A DNA stretch of 64,000 nt from the NCBI GenBank assembly GCA_020137815.1, contig CM035354.1, forward strand, positions 6,710,015 through 6,774,014, given 5' to 3'. This document shows positions 48,909-64,000 of this stretch, piece by piece (the first letter of the stretch is position 1; each line of letters opens with the position of its first letter). Made by a program: the position numbers and the translations under genes. The notes below the pieces were generated by a model, which did no database searches, was not told the origin of the DNA, and saw only the letters and a list, made by a program, of their open reading frames with translations. This DNA comes from Hormiphora californensis (Eukaryota; Ctenophora; Tentaculata; Cydippida; Pleurobrachiidae).

Positions 48909-50919
48909 GAGCTCATTCTGAAAGAACTTTATTGAAGGGGAGAAGTTCCCTTTGACTTGAAACTTGAACTTGAAACGTGTTCCCTTTGTGAGCAATAAAC
49001 TAAGATGTGCGTTTTATTTTAAGTTATATAAGGAGTAATAATTTAATTTAAACAAGATTCAGTAAGCTAAGATTTTAAATGTGTTTCTTTACTTTAAACG
49101 AGCAGGACTAGGCCTGAATCATGTTTAACTAATTATATCATGACTACTGCCTACTGTCAGTGGACATCTTACATGAATGATATCGGTAGTATATGGAGGC
49201 CCGGCACCGTGTTGCATATCCACAGGATTGCGATACACATGCAACACAGATTAAGGTTGTGTGCGTGTGAGGTCACCGTACATGAGACGCAGTAATCAGT
49301 ATGCACTAAAAACTGCAGACTCTCGGAACGGTGCTGAACCACCACAGGACTCAGAAGAGGGGTTACTGCTAATTGGTCTTATCGGAGATACTGCACTAAG
49401 GCCTAGGGGTATCATACCCAACAAATTTCACTTACGTATGCGTGGTCTTAACTCTCAGTGTGGCACCTAGCTGTGCTTTTGATCGCCTTGGTGTCTCCTG
49501 AGTCTCAAAACGGGCGCTACAGCCAGCGCCTGTCAAAATAAAAGACTTGGCTTACGTTACAGGCCCCTCTAACAGGGGTGGGAGTAGATAGTGGTACCTA
49601 TATAAAGTTGTGAGTTGTTATCGTAGTCTTACGGAGAGTAACTTACTACCGAAAGGCGAAATTTTAAAAATCAGATAGGGATCCCTAAAAAAGTTCAGTA
49701 TTTACACAGCGTTTACACAGTCTTTACACAGTCGTTACACCCAGTGCGCCCGCGCCGCTCTGGGTGTAAAGACTGCGTCTTTCGCACTCGATTTGCAGCG
49801 TTTTCAGAAACTTTTTTCGCCGCAGCGCTCAATTTACCCAATTGTGCAGCACACAATCCAATATTTTCTTAGAAAAAGCCGCAAAACGCAGCACGCGCCG
49901 CTCTGGGTGTAACGACTGTGTAAAGACTGTGTAAACTCTGTGTAAATACTGAACTTTTTTAGGGATCCCTATTAAAAAAGTGACCTGAGCTGGTATTTTT
50001 ACCAATACAATGCGGTAATAAAAATAGCGCGCGCTTCATTAAAATGCGCGTAAATTCATTGCGCGTTTCGTTTCGAGAATTGCGCGACAGATAATTTCCA
50101 GTCAACGGTCGTCGCGCGTTACGAAGAAGTCCAAAAGAAGTTGCCAGTGGTTACAGAGAAATATAATGCAGTCATTCATTGCTGTAGCCTACATATATCC
50201 TGTCCTAATTGTGTAAGGTTTCAGTCTGAGTCGCTCACACTATTGTACAACTCAAAATACGAAATGAAGAACAGAGTGAGCGAGATATCAGACTGCTTTT
50301 CATGATGTTACATTTCATTTGACTGCAGATAAGAACATTTCTAAACTTGCTGATAAGACTGTTACCAGCAGCGAGTTGAAATGGGGAAGTAACGCTGAGC
50401 ATATTTTATACGTACTTATTTGTCTCTCCTCGACAATCTGAACAGAACATGTATGGCAGTTCTCATTATCAGTATGGTTTAGATTGGTTCGCGACTTGCT
50501 AGGTTAAAATTCACAACATGATCAGTGGAGTTTTCCTTTGAATTGTTTTTGGAGTTAAAACTGGGCTAAAAACAATAATAAAATCATTAGTTCTTGATCA
50601 AAAAGATGTTTTTAATATAATCTTACAATTCAGCTTCTTAATTGCTATTTTACTTTTTGCAGTTCTATTAGTAGTTTAATACGCCGAGATTAATATTAAT
50701 TATAGGCCTTCACTTATAATCTTGTTTCACTTTTCATGCTATGCGAAACAGAGGTAGCTATTTTCACTGAGAAAAAAAACAGAAGACGACACTTCTAAAA
50801 AGCAATATTCCCATCAGGAAAACGTCATGGTGCACATCATGTTTACCAGTGAAATGATTAACGTCGTTTAACTCTAAAACAAGTGTCTTTGTGTAATATC
50901 TCTAAGCTGCAGGACCTCT
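48909..50919. other. Intergenic region (convergent genes)
   Basis: The second DDAH-like gene and the LITAF-domain gene converge here. Apart from the MITE at 49675-49972 and a CG-rich patch with GCGCG motifs at 50028-50125, I see nothing recognisable. A 69-codon ORF at 49261-49470 has no family features. Confidence 0.6.
49675..49972. mobile_element. 298-bp MITE
   Basis: Terminal inverted repeats start ATAGGGATCCCTAAAAAAGT and continue through TCAGTATTTACACAG. Inside are further inverted copies of ACACAGTCGTTACACCCAG and a GCGCCGCTCTGGGTGTAA motif. No ORF. One copy in this window. Confidence 0.85.
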
Positions 50920-53900
50920 CTAGAAGAGTGGCTTTCGGCCGAGGACGTGATTGCAGCTGGGACAACAGTGGACAACATCCTTACAGGCATCAATACAGAA
51001 CGCACAGATACACACGAACAGTCCTAGAGGGAGAGAGAGATGGGTGTTAGTTGAATTGTTCATACACGGACACAGTGTCAATCGACTCAAGGTGTTAGTT
51101 GGTTTGCATTTTGTATCAGAGGTAGCAAGGGAGTAATCAGTGAGTGTAACATGGTCTTGTAGTAATTACAGGAGAAGGGGGGTTTTCAGGGGGTTGTAGT
51201 TACTCTACACGGGAGGTGCCATTACAGCAGAGGGTGCCCTCTTACACAACACTGAATTAGTGTGTAGGGACAACTTACCAATGACCCAGGTTCCGGTTCC
51301 GATTTCGTACTGTACTCTAGACTGAACCGTCTGAAAAAGGATGCTTCAGTAAGAAAATACAACTAATAAACGAATTAACGGGTGGGGTCTGAGAGATCCT
51401 TTTATCATGATAATAAAGAACGGGATGTTATATGCATTATACGAAACTCTAGAATTACATGCTAAAACGTAATACTTTATAAATTTCTAGATTTATAAAT
51501 TTCTAGATTTAAAAAACCAGATCATCTAAAGAAAAGAATGGTAAGCAACTAAATAGCGACCAATGCATTAATTTTTCATTATACGTAGACAGTATTTATA
51601 GAGTACAACACAACAAAATTAGAACTAAGGCCACAGTTTTAATTTATTTCTAAGTTAACTTGTTGTTTATGCACAGTCATTCCAGTTCTTGTGTGTGTGT
51701 AAAATTACAGCAAGTATTTATAGAATCGTGTCTGTGTCACAACATAATGCATTATTATTGTTTTCATGGAAATGGTCAAATTGACTTTGTTAAGTATTAT
51801 TTGGACAATGTTCCTCTTCTATCAGAGTCACGCAGTTCTTTGCACAAATCGATTTAACCATTTCCAGAAAATATTCACTTGGGACAAATTTATATTTCTG
51901 TTGACATGTTTTTCTGGGCGTTACTCCCGGAGGTGAACAGTTCTAGTTGAACTCTGGAAGTCTCCAGAAAGTTCGCTGCGGTTAATGAGGGCAGTCCATG
52001 ACACACAGAACAAGAACTGAACAGTATTCACACCTTCCTCTACTGCTAAACAGAGCTCTGTATACAATGTATGTACTGTCATGTGTGTATACAATGTATA
52101 CATGCGTGTATACAATGTATACAATGTATGTACTGTCATGTGTGTTTGTGTGTTTGTGTTACTGTGTGTTTTGTGTTGAAGTAATAAGAATGTTTGTTAG
52201 CAATGCTGTGTGAGGTGTGTCACTGAGTAAATTATATCATTGCGCTAAAGTAAACATCAAGGTCATTCTAGCTAACTCTGTGACGTGTACAGATATCTCA
52301 TATTTCCTTGTCACTCTCACTGATCAGTGATCACTCTTATAAGTATCATTGGTAAAGATTCTCGTATCTTGTATAATAGAGCAAAATCAACTAAAATTAG
52401 CGTAAAATTCGTTTCTCAATTCTTTCTCCCCCTTCCATGTTCCCCCGTCTTCTTGGCATCTATCCAGGTTTGACACATTAGTGAAATGGATTCTGTTAAT
52501 CACTTCTGTTAATGACTGGAAAGAAATAGGATGAAGCATCACATGTGTAAATCAGTACATGTGTTCTATGAGGTGCTTACACTTTTGTCACAGCCAACCC
52601 CTACATAAAATTTAATGTATTAACCTCTACCAGACCAAATTAGTGTATCATGATCTGTGTACAGAGAGAGAATCATATAGGGTCATGTACAGTTGTATCA
52701 TGATCATGTATGTCATATAGAGAGAGAATCATAGAGACAACATGTACATCTGTACACTGCTTGTGATGTAAGATGCTGTTCTGTGTGTGTATGGCCGGCG
52801 TTCTTATAATAGAACAGGGAGAGAGAGAACACAGAAGGGAACAATTAGAGAGAATTAGAGAGAATTAGAGAGCATTTCAGAGCTATGTTCTTGTGTGTGT
52901 TTTTAGAGAAACAATGTTACCCAGAGACAGTAACATTGGAGGCTTCAATGTATAGTAAAAGTGAAGGCTGAAATACACACAGACTAACAAATACAATGAA
53001 TAGTGTTTATTATCATTTATGGACTGTTACAGTAAACGACTCTTAGATCTTATTACTATTCAGTATAAAACTGAAGGCTCAAAGACACACAGACTAACAA
53101 ATTGCTTGTCTCTTTTGTCAGACTAACAAAGTAACAAATATCTATCACACAGCTAATACATAATATTTAATAGTAATATAACACTTTACAATCGTGTGTT
53201 TCGCAACTGTCAACACTCTTTACTACCTGATACCGTGTGCGGCAAAAAAAAGGCCCCCCCTAGACCACCATAGTTGCCGATGTGGTGGAGAGCTGTAACT
53301 TGGCAGGGTTGCTCCACTATGTCTATCTTGATCCTGACAGAAAAATCAGAGCTCTAGCTCAAAATTCATTTTCATGAACGGAATGAACTTCTCCGTTCCT
53401 TCGATATGAGACCCCCTCATCATTCAGAATTTTTTGCCCGTCTTTGGCTAACGATTATCTTTGTAATGAGACCAATTTGAGCATAATCTGATTACCAGGA
53501 GAGACACAGTGGAGGGTTTTCCGACCGTCACTCCTGACATGTGATCCAGGCCCGGTCACGTGGTGAAAAGTGGGTTTGGGGTGCTGTTAACATGTCTCAA
53601 TAACGGATTATTGCTCTCATATCCCTTGAATATCCCTCCACAATGCTCTCAAGTCACTTTGTGATGCTGATTGATTGGGTTCATGTCACCAGTTCTTGTC
53701 AAAGTTCTCAAGCGGCCCGTGATACGAGATCATTTCATCAAGGAGGGGCCATCTTGTGTCACTAATCAGCCTATCATCTCACATTACACTAGCCAAGGGA
53801 TCTGGGGTATTTAAATCTTCAAATGTTCATCAAAATCATTCCCAATCGTTACTTGCAATGCATTTTACACCCGAACAGAGGAACTTCATCTGGCTCAAGA

Positions 53901-56611
53901 AGGAAACCAACACCCTCTACCCCACCATCGAACAGGAGTTCTTTATCAAGTTTGGCCGCCTTCTTGAGCCAGATGAAGTTCCTCTGTTCGGGTGTAAAAT
54001 GCATTGAAAGTAACGATTGGGAATGATTTTGATGAACATTTGAAGATTTAAATACCCCAGATCCCTTGGCTAGTGTAATGTGAGATGATAGGCTGATTAG
54101 TGACACAAGATGGCCCCTCCTTGATGAAATGATCTCGTATCACGGGCCGCTTGAGAACTTTGACAAGAACTGGTGACATGAACCCAATCAATCAGCATCA
54201 CAAAGTGACTTGAGAGCATTGTGGAGGGATATTCAAGGGATATGAGAGCAATAATCCGTTATTGAGACATGTTAACAGCACCCCAAACCCACTTTTCACC
54301 ACGTGACCGGGCCTGGATCACATGTCAGGAGTGACGGTCGGAAAACCCTCCACTGTGTCTCTCCTGGTAATCAGATTATGCTCAAATTGGTCTCATTACA
54401 AAGATAATCGTTAGCCAAAGACGGGCAAAAAATTCTGAATGATGAGGGGGTCTCATATCGAAGGAACGGAGAAGTTCATTCCGTTCATGAAAATGAATTT
54501 TGAGCTAGAGCTCTGATTTTTCTGTCAGGATCAAGATAGACATAGTGGAGCAACCCTGCCAAGTTACAGCTCTCCACCACATCGGCAACTATCATGGTGG
54601 TCTAGGGGGGGGCTTTTTTTTGCCGCACACGGTATAATATCTGTTGGTAGGCTTGTATGTTTGTGTGTACTATGTTTGTTGTAAGGCGTCATGTAAGGAA
54701 CTTGATCTAAGCAATATATGGTCAATGTTATTTTTGTCTGGCTCGCCGGCCAAAATTTTCCATCGAGCTATAGTAAATAGGCTACAACCCCCAAGGTTTT
54801 ACTCAGCACCTCAAAAAATTGAAAAATTGTCAAAACTTCATTATTGTGAAAACGCGATGTCTCTAGCTCAATCCAGTGAGGTGCTAGACACTGAAATATC
54901 CCGTGAGGTGCCCACGTGAGGTGCTCTTGATTTACAGGTATACCGTTTGAGCAAAAATCTCAAAATTTTCGGAAAAGCTAGATTTATTTCTAACTCATCA
55001 GATGAGGTGAAAAGCTAAGACAATTTTACTCGTTTAGTGAGGTGCAAGCCGTTTTTAGAGCCAAAAGTTTACTCTTCAGGGGTCAAATGAGTGAATAATG
55101 ATTTGAAACTTGGTATATAGCAAGATTGGACAATTTCCCCCCTGATTTACCGAAAATTTGCTCTAAAAATTACTCAGCGAGTGAGGTGCAGACCCTCAAA
55201 AAATGACATATTTTACCTACTTCTCCAGGGCACCTCACAGGTTGAGTAATGACATTGGAGTCGATTAGGTAGTGTTTGGGGATGTCATATGAGCAAATAA
55301 AGGCCACTTTTAGAACTATATACTCACTGAGTGAGGTGCAATTAGTGTTTGAAGAAAATACCGTTTTTTGGGTGCACCTCACTCATTGAGCAAAATTTTT
55401 GGAACTTTTTTGGTACAAATGATGGTTTTGAGTCTACTGCAAGTATCTAGCTAGGAAAAGTCGTGAAACGTGAGGTGCTACAGGCTTAAAAGTAGCTGTA
55501 AGTATACAGTGTAACTTTAAACACCGTTTGCACCTCATAGATTGAGTAAGTTTGCTTACATATTTTAATAGGTGTTCATATTGGACATTTTTCAGCATAT
55601 TTTCGAAAATTTTAGGAAAAATTATTAAAAATTGACAGAACAGCACATGCTTTTGCAAACTATGTCACCGGCACCTCACGAAATGAGTTATTCAAATTTT
55701 AGAGTTGTAAAAGCGATTATTATACATTTTTATTAATAAATTCGGAATATTTCTTTAATTTGGCATTATTTAGTTGTCCAAAAATGACTAAATGTAAAAG
55801 TGTCCATTTTTCGAAGTCAAAAACGAACCAGACAAAAATAACATTGACCATATTGTCTCCAGGATCAATTGCAATATAATACAAATAATTACCCCACATT
55901 GTGAGACCTGGCTAAAAGGCAACATTCCTACAATTTCACCTTGAATTTTATCATGTGTACGTCTGTCTGTATATATGTCCGTGTGTGTGAAAGGAAAGAG
56001 GCAATTTAGCATATACCTTTCTTGGGTATTGTACGCTAATTACTCACGTCAATAGAAATGAAGGCGTGTGTGTGCGAGAGAGACGGAATTACAGGGAGAG
56101 AATTATAAAGAGGGGAGAGAAATTCAAAAGGAATGAAATTTTGGGTAGTGTACCAGGTACGAATCAATGCCACTAAAGCACAACAAGCTACTTAAACTAT
56201 CTTTAAGGAGGAAATAAAACGACTAACTAGAAACTTGACAATTACCTGTTGACATGCGGGACAGACCATCTGGACGGGATATCTCGTAAAGATGGGCTGC
56301 TGTACCACCACAACGGTCTGAGAATAGTATAACTATACGGGTTGATAATTGGTAATTATACAGGATAGTATTATAGGGTTAATTACACAGAATTTTCTGA
56401 GAGGAGGGAGAAGCAGTAAATAACTGATAAAACTGCTGAAGGTACTCTGGTATGTGATGTATTGATAACTAACCTGTCCACCAGCAGGTGGGTATTGTTG
56501 AGGGGGAGGGTACTGGCCACCCTGGGGTGGAGGGTACTGACCGCCCTGGGGTGGAGGGTATGGTCCAGGCTGCTTCTCGCCGTAGGGAGGTGGGGGAGGA
56601 TTAGCGGCCAT
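50920..56611 (-). CDS. LITAF-domain protein
   Basis: Small endosomal zinc-binding protein of the LITAF/CDIP1 family. Exons on the minus strand are 56611-56474, 56317-56246, 51330-51279 and 51023-50920 (122 codons, 121 aa). The N-terminus is Pro/Tyr/Gln-rich with tandem GGQYPPPQ repeats, as in LITAF proteins that bind WW and ESCRT partners. The LITAF domain has two CxxC knuckles (Cys65/68 in VCPACQQ and Cys108/111 in CCPSCNHVLG) around a hydrophobic segment (TGTWVIGLFVCICAFCIDAC). That segment is about eight residues shorter than in human LITAF, so a missed microexon is possible. Intron 2 is 4.9 kb and holds a large palindrome and another TIR element. Confidence 0.88.
51331..53230. other. LITAF-like intron 2, 3' part
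   Basis: AT-rich intron sequence with short interspersed tandem repeats: GTATACAATGTATAC and TGTACTGTCATGTGTG around 52060-52140, AGAGAGAATCATA around 52660-52740, and GAGAATTAGA around 52850-52870. No coding signal is seen. Confidence 0.6.
53231..54634. mobile_element. Large palindrome with transposase HTH remnant
   Basis: Arms at 53231-53903 and 53959-54634 are near-perfect reverse complements around a 55-bp spacer. The ends read TACCGTGTGCGGCAAAAAAA with a C-run of differing length. Both arms encode the same peptide, MSLISLSSHITLAKG..., followed by MHFTPEQRNFIWLK and, in the plus reading, EQEFFIKFGR. This resembles the N-terminal helix-turn-helix (DUF4817-type) found in mariner-like transposases. 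It is therefore probably a foldback derivative of a DNA transposon, inside LITAF-like intron 2. Confidence 0.88.
54717..55853. mobile_element. TIR element with dispersed GTGAGGTGC motifs
   Basis: TIRs of about 27 bp, TATGGTCAATGTTATTTTTG on the left and the complement on the right. The interior carries about a dozen GTGAGGTGC / GCACCTCAC words in both orientations, often next to TCA(C/A)TGAGT-like words, at irregular spacing. No ORF over 95 codons. It lies in LITAF-like intron 2, directly after the palindrome. Confidence 0.8.
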
Positions 56612-56998
56612 TGTGGTGTTACTATTGAGAGGAGTGGAGGTTAGTTCTGTTACTGTTTATCTGCAAGGGCTTCCACACTACGAACGTGAGAGGGAGGATG
56701 GCTAGCTATAAAGATATATTATGTATGTACGCGGAAGCATTAATATAGCTACCGTTTAAACGAGCAACGAAGAGTTTATAAAACAGAAAAAGGGCTCAAA
56801 AGCGGGTAAAAATGAATAAAACCCACTGATACTGAAAATTACAAATAACAAGAATTATTGCAATATTTATTCATAATGCGGTGTTTCCCTGCCCTCCATC
56901 ATCACACTATCACAATATCAAGGCTTGGTCACAATGTAATGTGAGATGCATGCGATGTGTACTTCTCAGGCAGGTCGGTAGAATTTCGACAGAATTTA

Positions 56999-57177
56999 GG
57001 GCAGGTCAATTTAGGGCAGGTCTGAATTTAGGGCAGGTCTGAATTTAGGGCGGGTCTGAATTTAGGGCACGTCTGATTTTAGGGCACGTCAATTTAGGGC
57101 AGGTCTGAATTTAGGGCAGGTCTGAATTTAGGGCAGGTCAATTTAGGGCAGGTCTGAATTTAGGGCAGGTCTGAATA
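56999..57177. repeat. GAATTTAGGGCAGGTCT tandem repeat
   Basis: About ten copies of a 17-bp unit (GAATTTAGGGCAGGTCT), mixed with a shorter form (CAATTTAGGGCAGGT). It lies about 0.4 kb upstream of the LITAF-like start. Confidence 0.9.
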
Positions 57178-58719
57178 TATTATATAATACTCAGAGTGAC
57201 TGAGAGTTAGTCAGATGAGAGTGAGTTAGGAGGATACAAATATTTAGGAATTCTTTGGGGAGATTTAATATTATTTACTTGTTACAATAGTTATGGAGAG
57301 ATATTAGAAGATAAGAATTTGGGTCAATGTTTTAGATGAGTAGGAATAGCGAGAAGCCGCGTACAGGGGATTGTGCGAAGTGCCGAGAGGAGAAGCTTCC
57401 ACGTCAGCCTAGGCTGGCGTGGACCACGTGATCTGAGAAAGAGGTGATCAGGGAGCGAGATATGAGAGGAGAGAGTTCTGTTTTTAGGGGATTAGAATAT
57501 GTCGCTAACTCAAACTTAGTAACGAGCAATCTAACCCAAACACTCATTTCATCAACCACCAAGTTCGACATCGCAAGTTAGCAGCGTCAACTAAACGTAA
57601 CACGCTTCGCCGAACGGATTTTCTATAAGGAAACGTGCACACTGCACGGCTTTGTAGTTTCTGTCACAGTTAGCGCCGCACACAGATTTGAGAAATAAGC
57701 GTCCTGACATCATATTTCATCAAAACAGTTATTTGATTTGATGAAGGAGCGCACTCGAGCGTTGTCAGGCGTTGTCCGTGACGGACGGACGGACATTTAG
57801 TTAACCCCCACGATCTGCTGATTTCTAAACCCTGAATGATCTTTTTAGCACGTGTGTGCTAAAAAGATCCACCCGGGCAGGAGAAATCAAAAGTGGTAGG
57901 TAAAAGGGAATTCGAGTATTTGAGAATACAGGAAGCATGTCAACTACGGGAATCGGGTTACAGAGATTTGTCTCGTTCCGGAGTTTCTCGAAATGAGCTC
58001 ACTGTATCATGCCTGTATCATGTGACACGAGATGTATACATTTACAAGGTAAATGTTGAGTACATTCTCCAAGAACATTCTCCACAGCAAAAGATAATAA
58101 ACAAAAATAATATTTTGATTCCATGGAATTCTGGAAATAAGAGTTCTCACAAAACTCAATAGACTTCTGGTAACTCAATTAGCTGTTTGCTTCGTAAATA
58201 GGTACAGCTGTATTATGCGACAAGTAAAAATATTATTCAAGGAGTAGGGACCTTTCTATTACCGGATTGATGGGTGTACCAACGACGCACAAAGTCATAT
58301 TATAAGAGACCAATTAGTAAGCAGTAGCTTTGTAATAATCCTCGCATATCACCAGAATTAGCCAAAATGAAGATTCCTCAAATTGTGTTAGTGTATTACA
58401 TTGTATGAACACCAGTATACAATGTATACTGGTGTCAATCCAATCAGTTTCTCCCACGGGACTATAATTGCGATCCATAAATGACCTCTAGGAGAGTCAC
58501 AGGAGAGATAAAGGAGGCTCATCATAGCATGAGACATTCTTAAACAAATTTAATACGGTACACAATGCTTCAGCTCAAAGTGAGCCAACACTCAGATGAC
58601 ATGAAAAGTCAGCAGATTATATTGTAGCAGCAAACTCACGATGAAAGCAAAACTTTATAACACAACAATATGATATTCATGCGTCGATCATACTGGGGTG
58701 TCTCCTGCTACAGGATCCC

Positions 58720-58960
58720 TGAGACAGGTGGCCTTCTTATTCTTCTCTCGGTGTCGGGTTTGGAATACCCAAACGAATTATCGCGAATTTCGTCAATGTG
58801 ATTATTGCAGGATCTTGAACGTATCTAAGGTCACTGCTGTGTTAATCTCTTTCGGCAATGTGTTCCATAGCCGAGCGGCCCTTACAGCAAAATGGCTAGT
58901 CTTCTTTGGTAGCGTGTTCTATAGCTTTTTTATAACGATTTTACCAACCCCTGACCCCAC
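58720..58960 (-). mobile_element. LINE reverse transcriptase tail relic
   Basis: On the minus strand the sequence reads FAVRAARLWNTLPKEI then DTFKILQ followed by stops. This is typical of the extreme C-terminus of Jockey/CR1-type LINE polymerases. It is degraded and very short. Confidence 0.5.
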
Positions 58961-59220
58961 TAACCCCTAAATAGTTTGGGGTGCCCCCCATCGCATCGAC
59001 CCATGGTCACCCATGCTGGGGCCACGGGCCACAACTGATTCAAGGGGGGACAAGGATATCCAAGAGTCAAAGTATAAAAGGAACACGTGTACGGGTGTAC
59101 CATAACTCATAAGTATTGTGTTAGCAGTTAGGACACAGAGATAACCCCAACACCGATTGGCATCACTTTCCAACAGCCGAAGAGAAGCTGCCGAAGAGAG
59201 ATCCAAGAAAGAAAAACCAA

Positions 59221-59788
59221 GACTTGAACTTTATTATGGTTCCTTATTAAGGAACCATAATAAAGTTCAAGAGCGCACCCCATCCAAGAGCGTACCACCT
59301 CCAAAAGACACCACTCGAAGAGCGCACCACATCAAAGAGAGCTCCCCATCCAGAAGATACCGCGCGCAGGGGACACCACGCGCAGAAGAGACCGCACGCG
59401 CAAATACAACGCCGCGCTGGTCTCTTCTGCGCGTGGTGTCCCCTGCGCGTGGTATCTTCTGGACGGGGAGCTCTCTTTGATGTGGTGCGCTCTTGAAGTG
59501 GTGTCTTCTGGAGGTGGTGCGCTCTTGGATGTGGTCTCTTTTGGGTATGGTGCGCTCTCAGGTGTGGTCTCTCTTCGATAGGGTGCGCTCTTGGGTGCTC
59601 TTGGAGGCTCTTGAACTTTATTAAAGTCGGATTTTTTGAAGTTGTCACCCCAAAATGACCGCGCATGTGAAATTTATCAATTTTGACGCGCACACCACAC
59701 GTTAACATGTGATGTGACGCGCAAAAACTTTCCGCGCACGAAAAGGGGGGTGACAACTTCAAAAAATCCGACTTTATGGTTCCTTATT
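59221..59788. mobile_element. TIR element interrupted by a nested MITE
   Basis: The left end is a 24-bp-arm palindrome around 59221-59270 (CTTGAACTTTATTATGGTTC with its complement). The body is a long imperfect hairpin of AAGAGCGCACC / GGTGCGCTCTT units centred near 59415. The right end GCTCTTGAACTTTA|TGGTTCCTTATT is split by the 155-bp MITE at 59622-59776. Confidence 0.75.
59622..59776 (-). mobile_element. 155-bp MITE, copy 2
   Basis: Same length and termini (TAAAGTCGGATTTTTTGAAG) as the copy at 1211-1365, in reverse orientation. Only scattered substitutions are seen by eye. It is inserted at a TA inside another TIR element. Confidence 0.88.
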
Positions 59789-60787
59789 CAAAACAAAAAT
59801 CAAGAAGCTGCTTGAATTTAATTCATTTAGTTCGCGCGGCGCGGCAATAATTGTGACGCGCAATCTTTTTGTTATTTTCCACGCCGTGACCGCGCGGCTT
59901 TTAAATCGAAAATTTCAATTTTTTGAGGTCATTTTCTGAACTTGCACTTTTTGAACTTTTTCTCTCGCTGCTCTTGAGAAGCGCTGCCTTATCCCGCGTT
60001 TGCCAATCGCTGCTCTCGAGTATTCCGTCTTGACTCCCATCAATGCCACCAATGAGAAAATAGGAACCTCGGAAATGACCACGCCTGCACCGCCGACCGC
60101 GTGACCTGTTTCGACCAATCACAGCTCGGAACACCTCTTATGATGGACGGGTTACTGGCGGGCGGCGGCCATCAAATCTTCAAAATAGACTAATCATAGA
60201 CTAATCATGTTAAAACACTTAGCCTCTTTGAACTCAACCGCTTTAAAAACTACAATTCCTTGCCTAGAGCATATTCCAATTTCCAACTTACAAGGACTGG
60301 AGTTTCCATAAAAACACGTTACACGAGTACCTCCTGGTTGGTGGGGCAATGCTGATAGCCACTAGCTGGTTGAACCAAAAAAGAGCTTTCAAAACAGATC
60401 ACGCTGGAGTCCAGCGGTTTGACACTGGACAGACAGATTTCCGTTAAAGTTTAGTTATTCTGAAGTGTGGATAATTAAAGTAAAATAGTATCAGCATGAA
60501 GTTGAATTTTACGATTCGGCAGTTCAGTTTAAACAATAGCTGATGATTTGACAACAATGTCAACTAATAGTAAAATTTTACAACTCGATTCCTTTGTTCA
60601 TTGACGATAACATTGTTCCAGATCCCTGCCTTTGTTGAATCCATTGTTTCATCAAATTTTCATTACATACAATACACGAACATCACACTAGTAGTATAGA
60701 TCGTCATTTGGTTTGTGATAAAAGGGCAGTGCCTAGTGTTTGTTAACAACTACTCACCATTTAATGCCACGTGAATAGCGAAATAAG

Positions 60788-64000
<3,213 letters not shown>

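Larger units (their letters stand above)
56612..60787. other. Divergent upstream region LITAF-like / REEP5
   Basis: A 4.2-kb gap between divergent genes. It contains a tandem repeat (56999-57177), a 14-bp-stem hairpin (57838-57869), a GACG tetramer run near 57780, a LINE relic (about 58720-58960), a nested TIR/MITE cluster (59221-59788) and CG-rich patches. No additional gene is supported. Confidence 0.6.

Overview
The window is nuclear DNA of an invertebrate animal. Every recognisable gene is eukaryotic and broken by short GT-AG introns (mostly 60-300 bp). The set contains metazoan-type genes (XRCC1, BLM, IPO11, CWC22, MINPP1, RGP1, NDUFA13, a PWWP3A/MUM1-like gene, sideroflexin, STEEP1, a LITAF-domain gene, REEP5/6). 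The compact layout and protein divergence would fit an early-branching lineage such as a sponge, but I cannot name the species.

Layout: 1-593 is the 3' end of an XRCC1 gene (+). 1656-3858 is a divergent alpha-tubulin (+). From 4159 to 37756 eleven genes lie in a row on the minus strand, with only about 160-925 bp between coding regions: BLM (4159-12679), KGD4/MRPS36 (12951-13463), UQCR11-like (13714-14096), IPO11 (14299-18917), CWC22 (19174-24748), MINPP1 (25207-26887), RGP1 (27051-28861), NDUFA13 (29220-30604), PWWP3A-like (31249-33630), sideroflexin (34318-35298) and STEEP1 (36223-37756). Two tandem plus-strand genes of the DDAH/amidinotransferase (pentein) family follow (38118-43765 and 46232-48908). 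A small minus-strand single-TM ORF sits between them. Then come a LITAF-domain gene (50920-56611, -) and the first three exons of REEP5/6 (60788-62052, +), which runs out of the window.

Exon models were built by hand from ORFs, splice sites and phase. In every complete model the summed CDS is a multiple of three.

The second half and the large introns are loaded with mobile DNA. There is a 3.5-kb TIR element in a BLM intron carrying a roughly 32-copy minisatellite, two large palindromes (arms of about 0.67 kb), several MITE families (one 155-bp family present twice), a pogo-like element, a LINE 3' fragment in an intron of the second DDAH-like gene, and many GA/CT/AT microsatellites.

Functionally the block mixes genome maintenance (XRCC1, BLM, PWWP3A), mitochondrial proteins (KGD4, UQCR11, NDUFA13, SFXN), RNA processing (CWC22) and trafficking (IPO11, RGP1, STEEP1). 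Many start codons lie 0-12 nt after a splice-acceptor-like AG. With the dense co-directional arrangement, this raises the possibility of spliced-leader trans-splicing or operon-like transcription.
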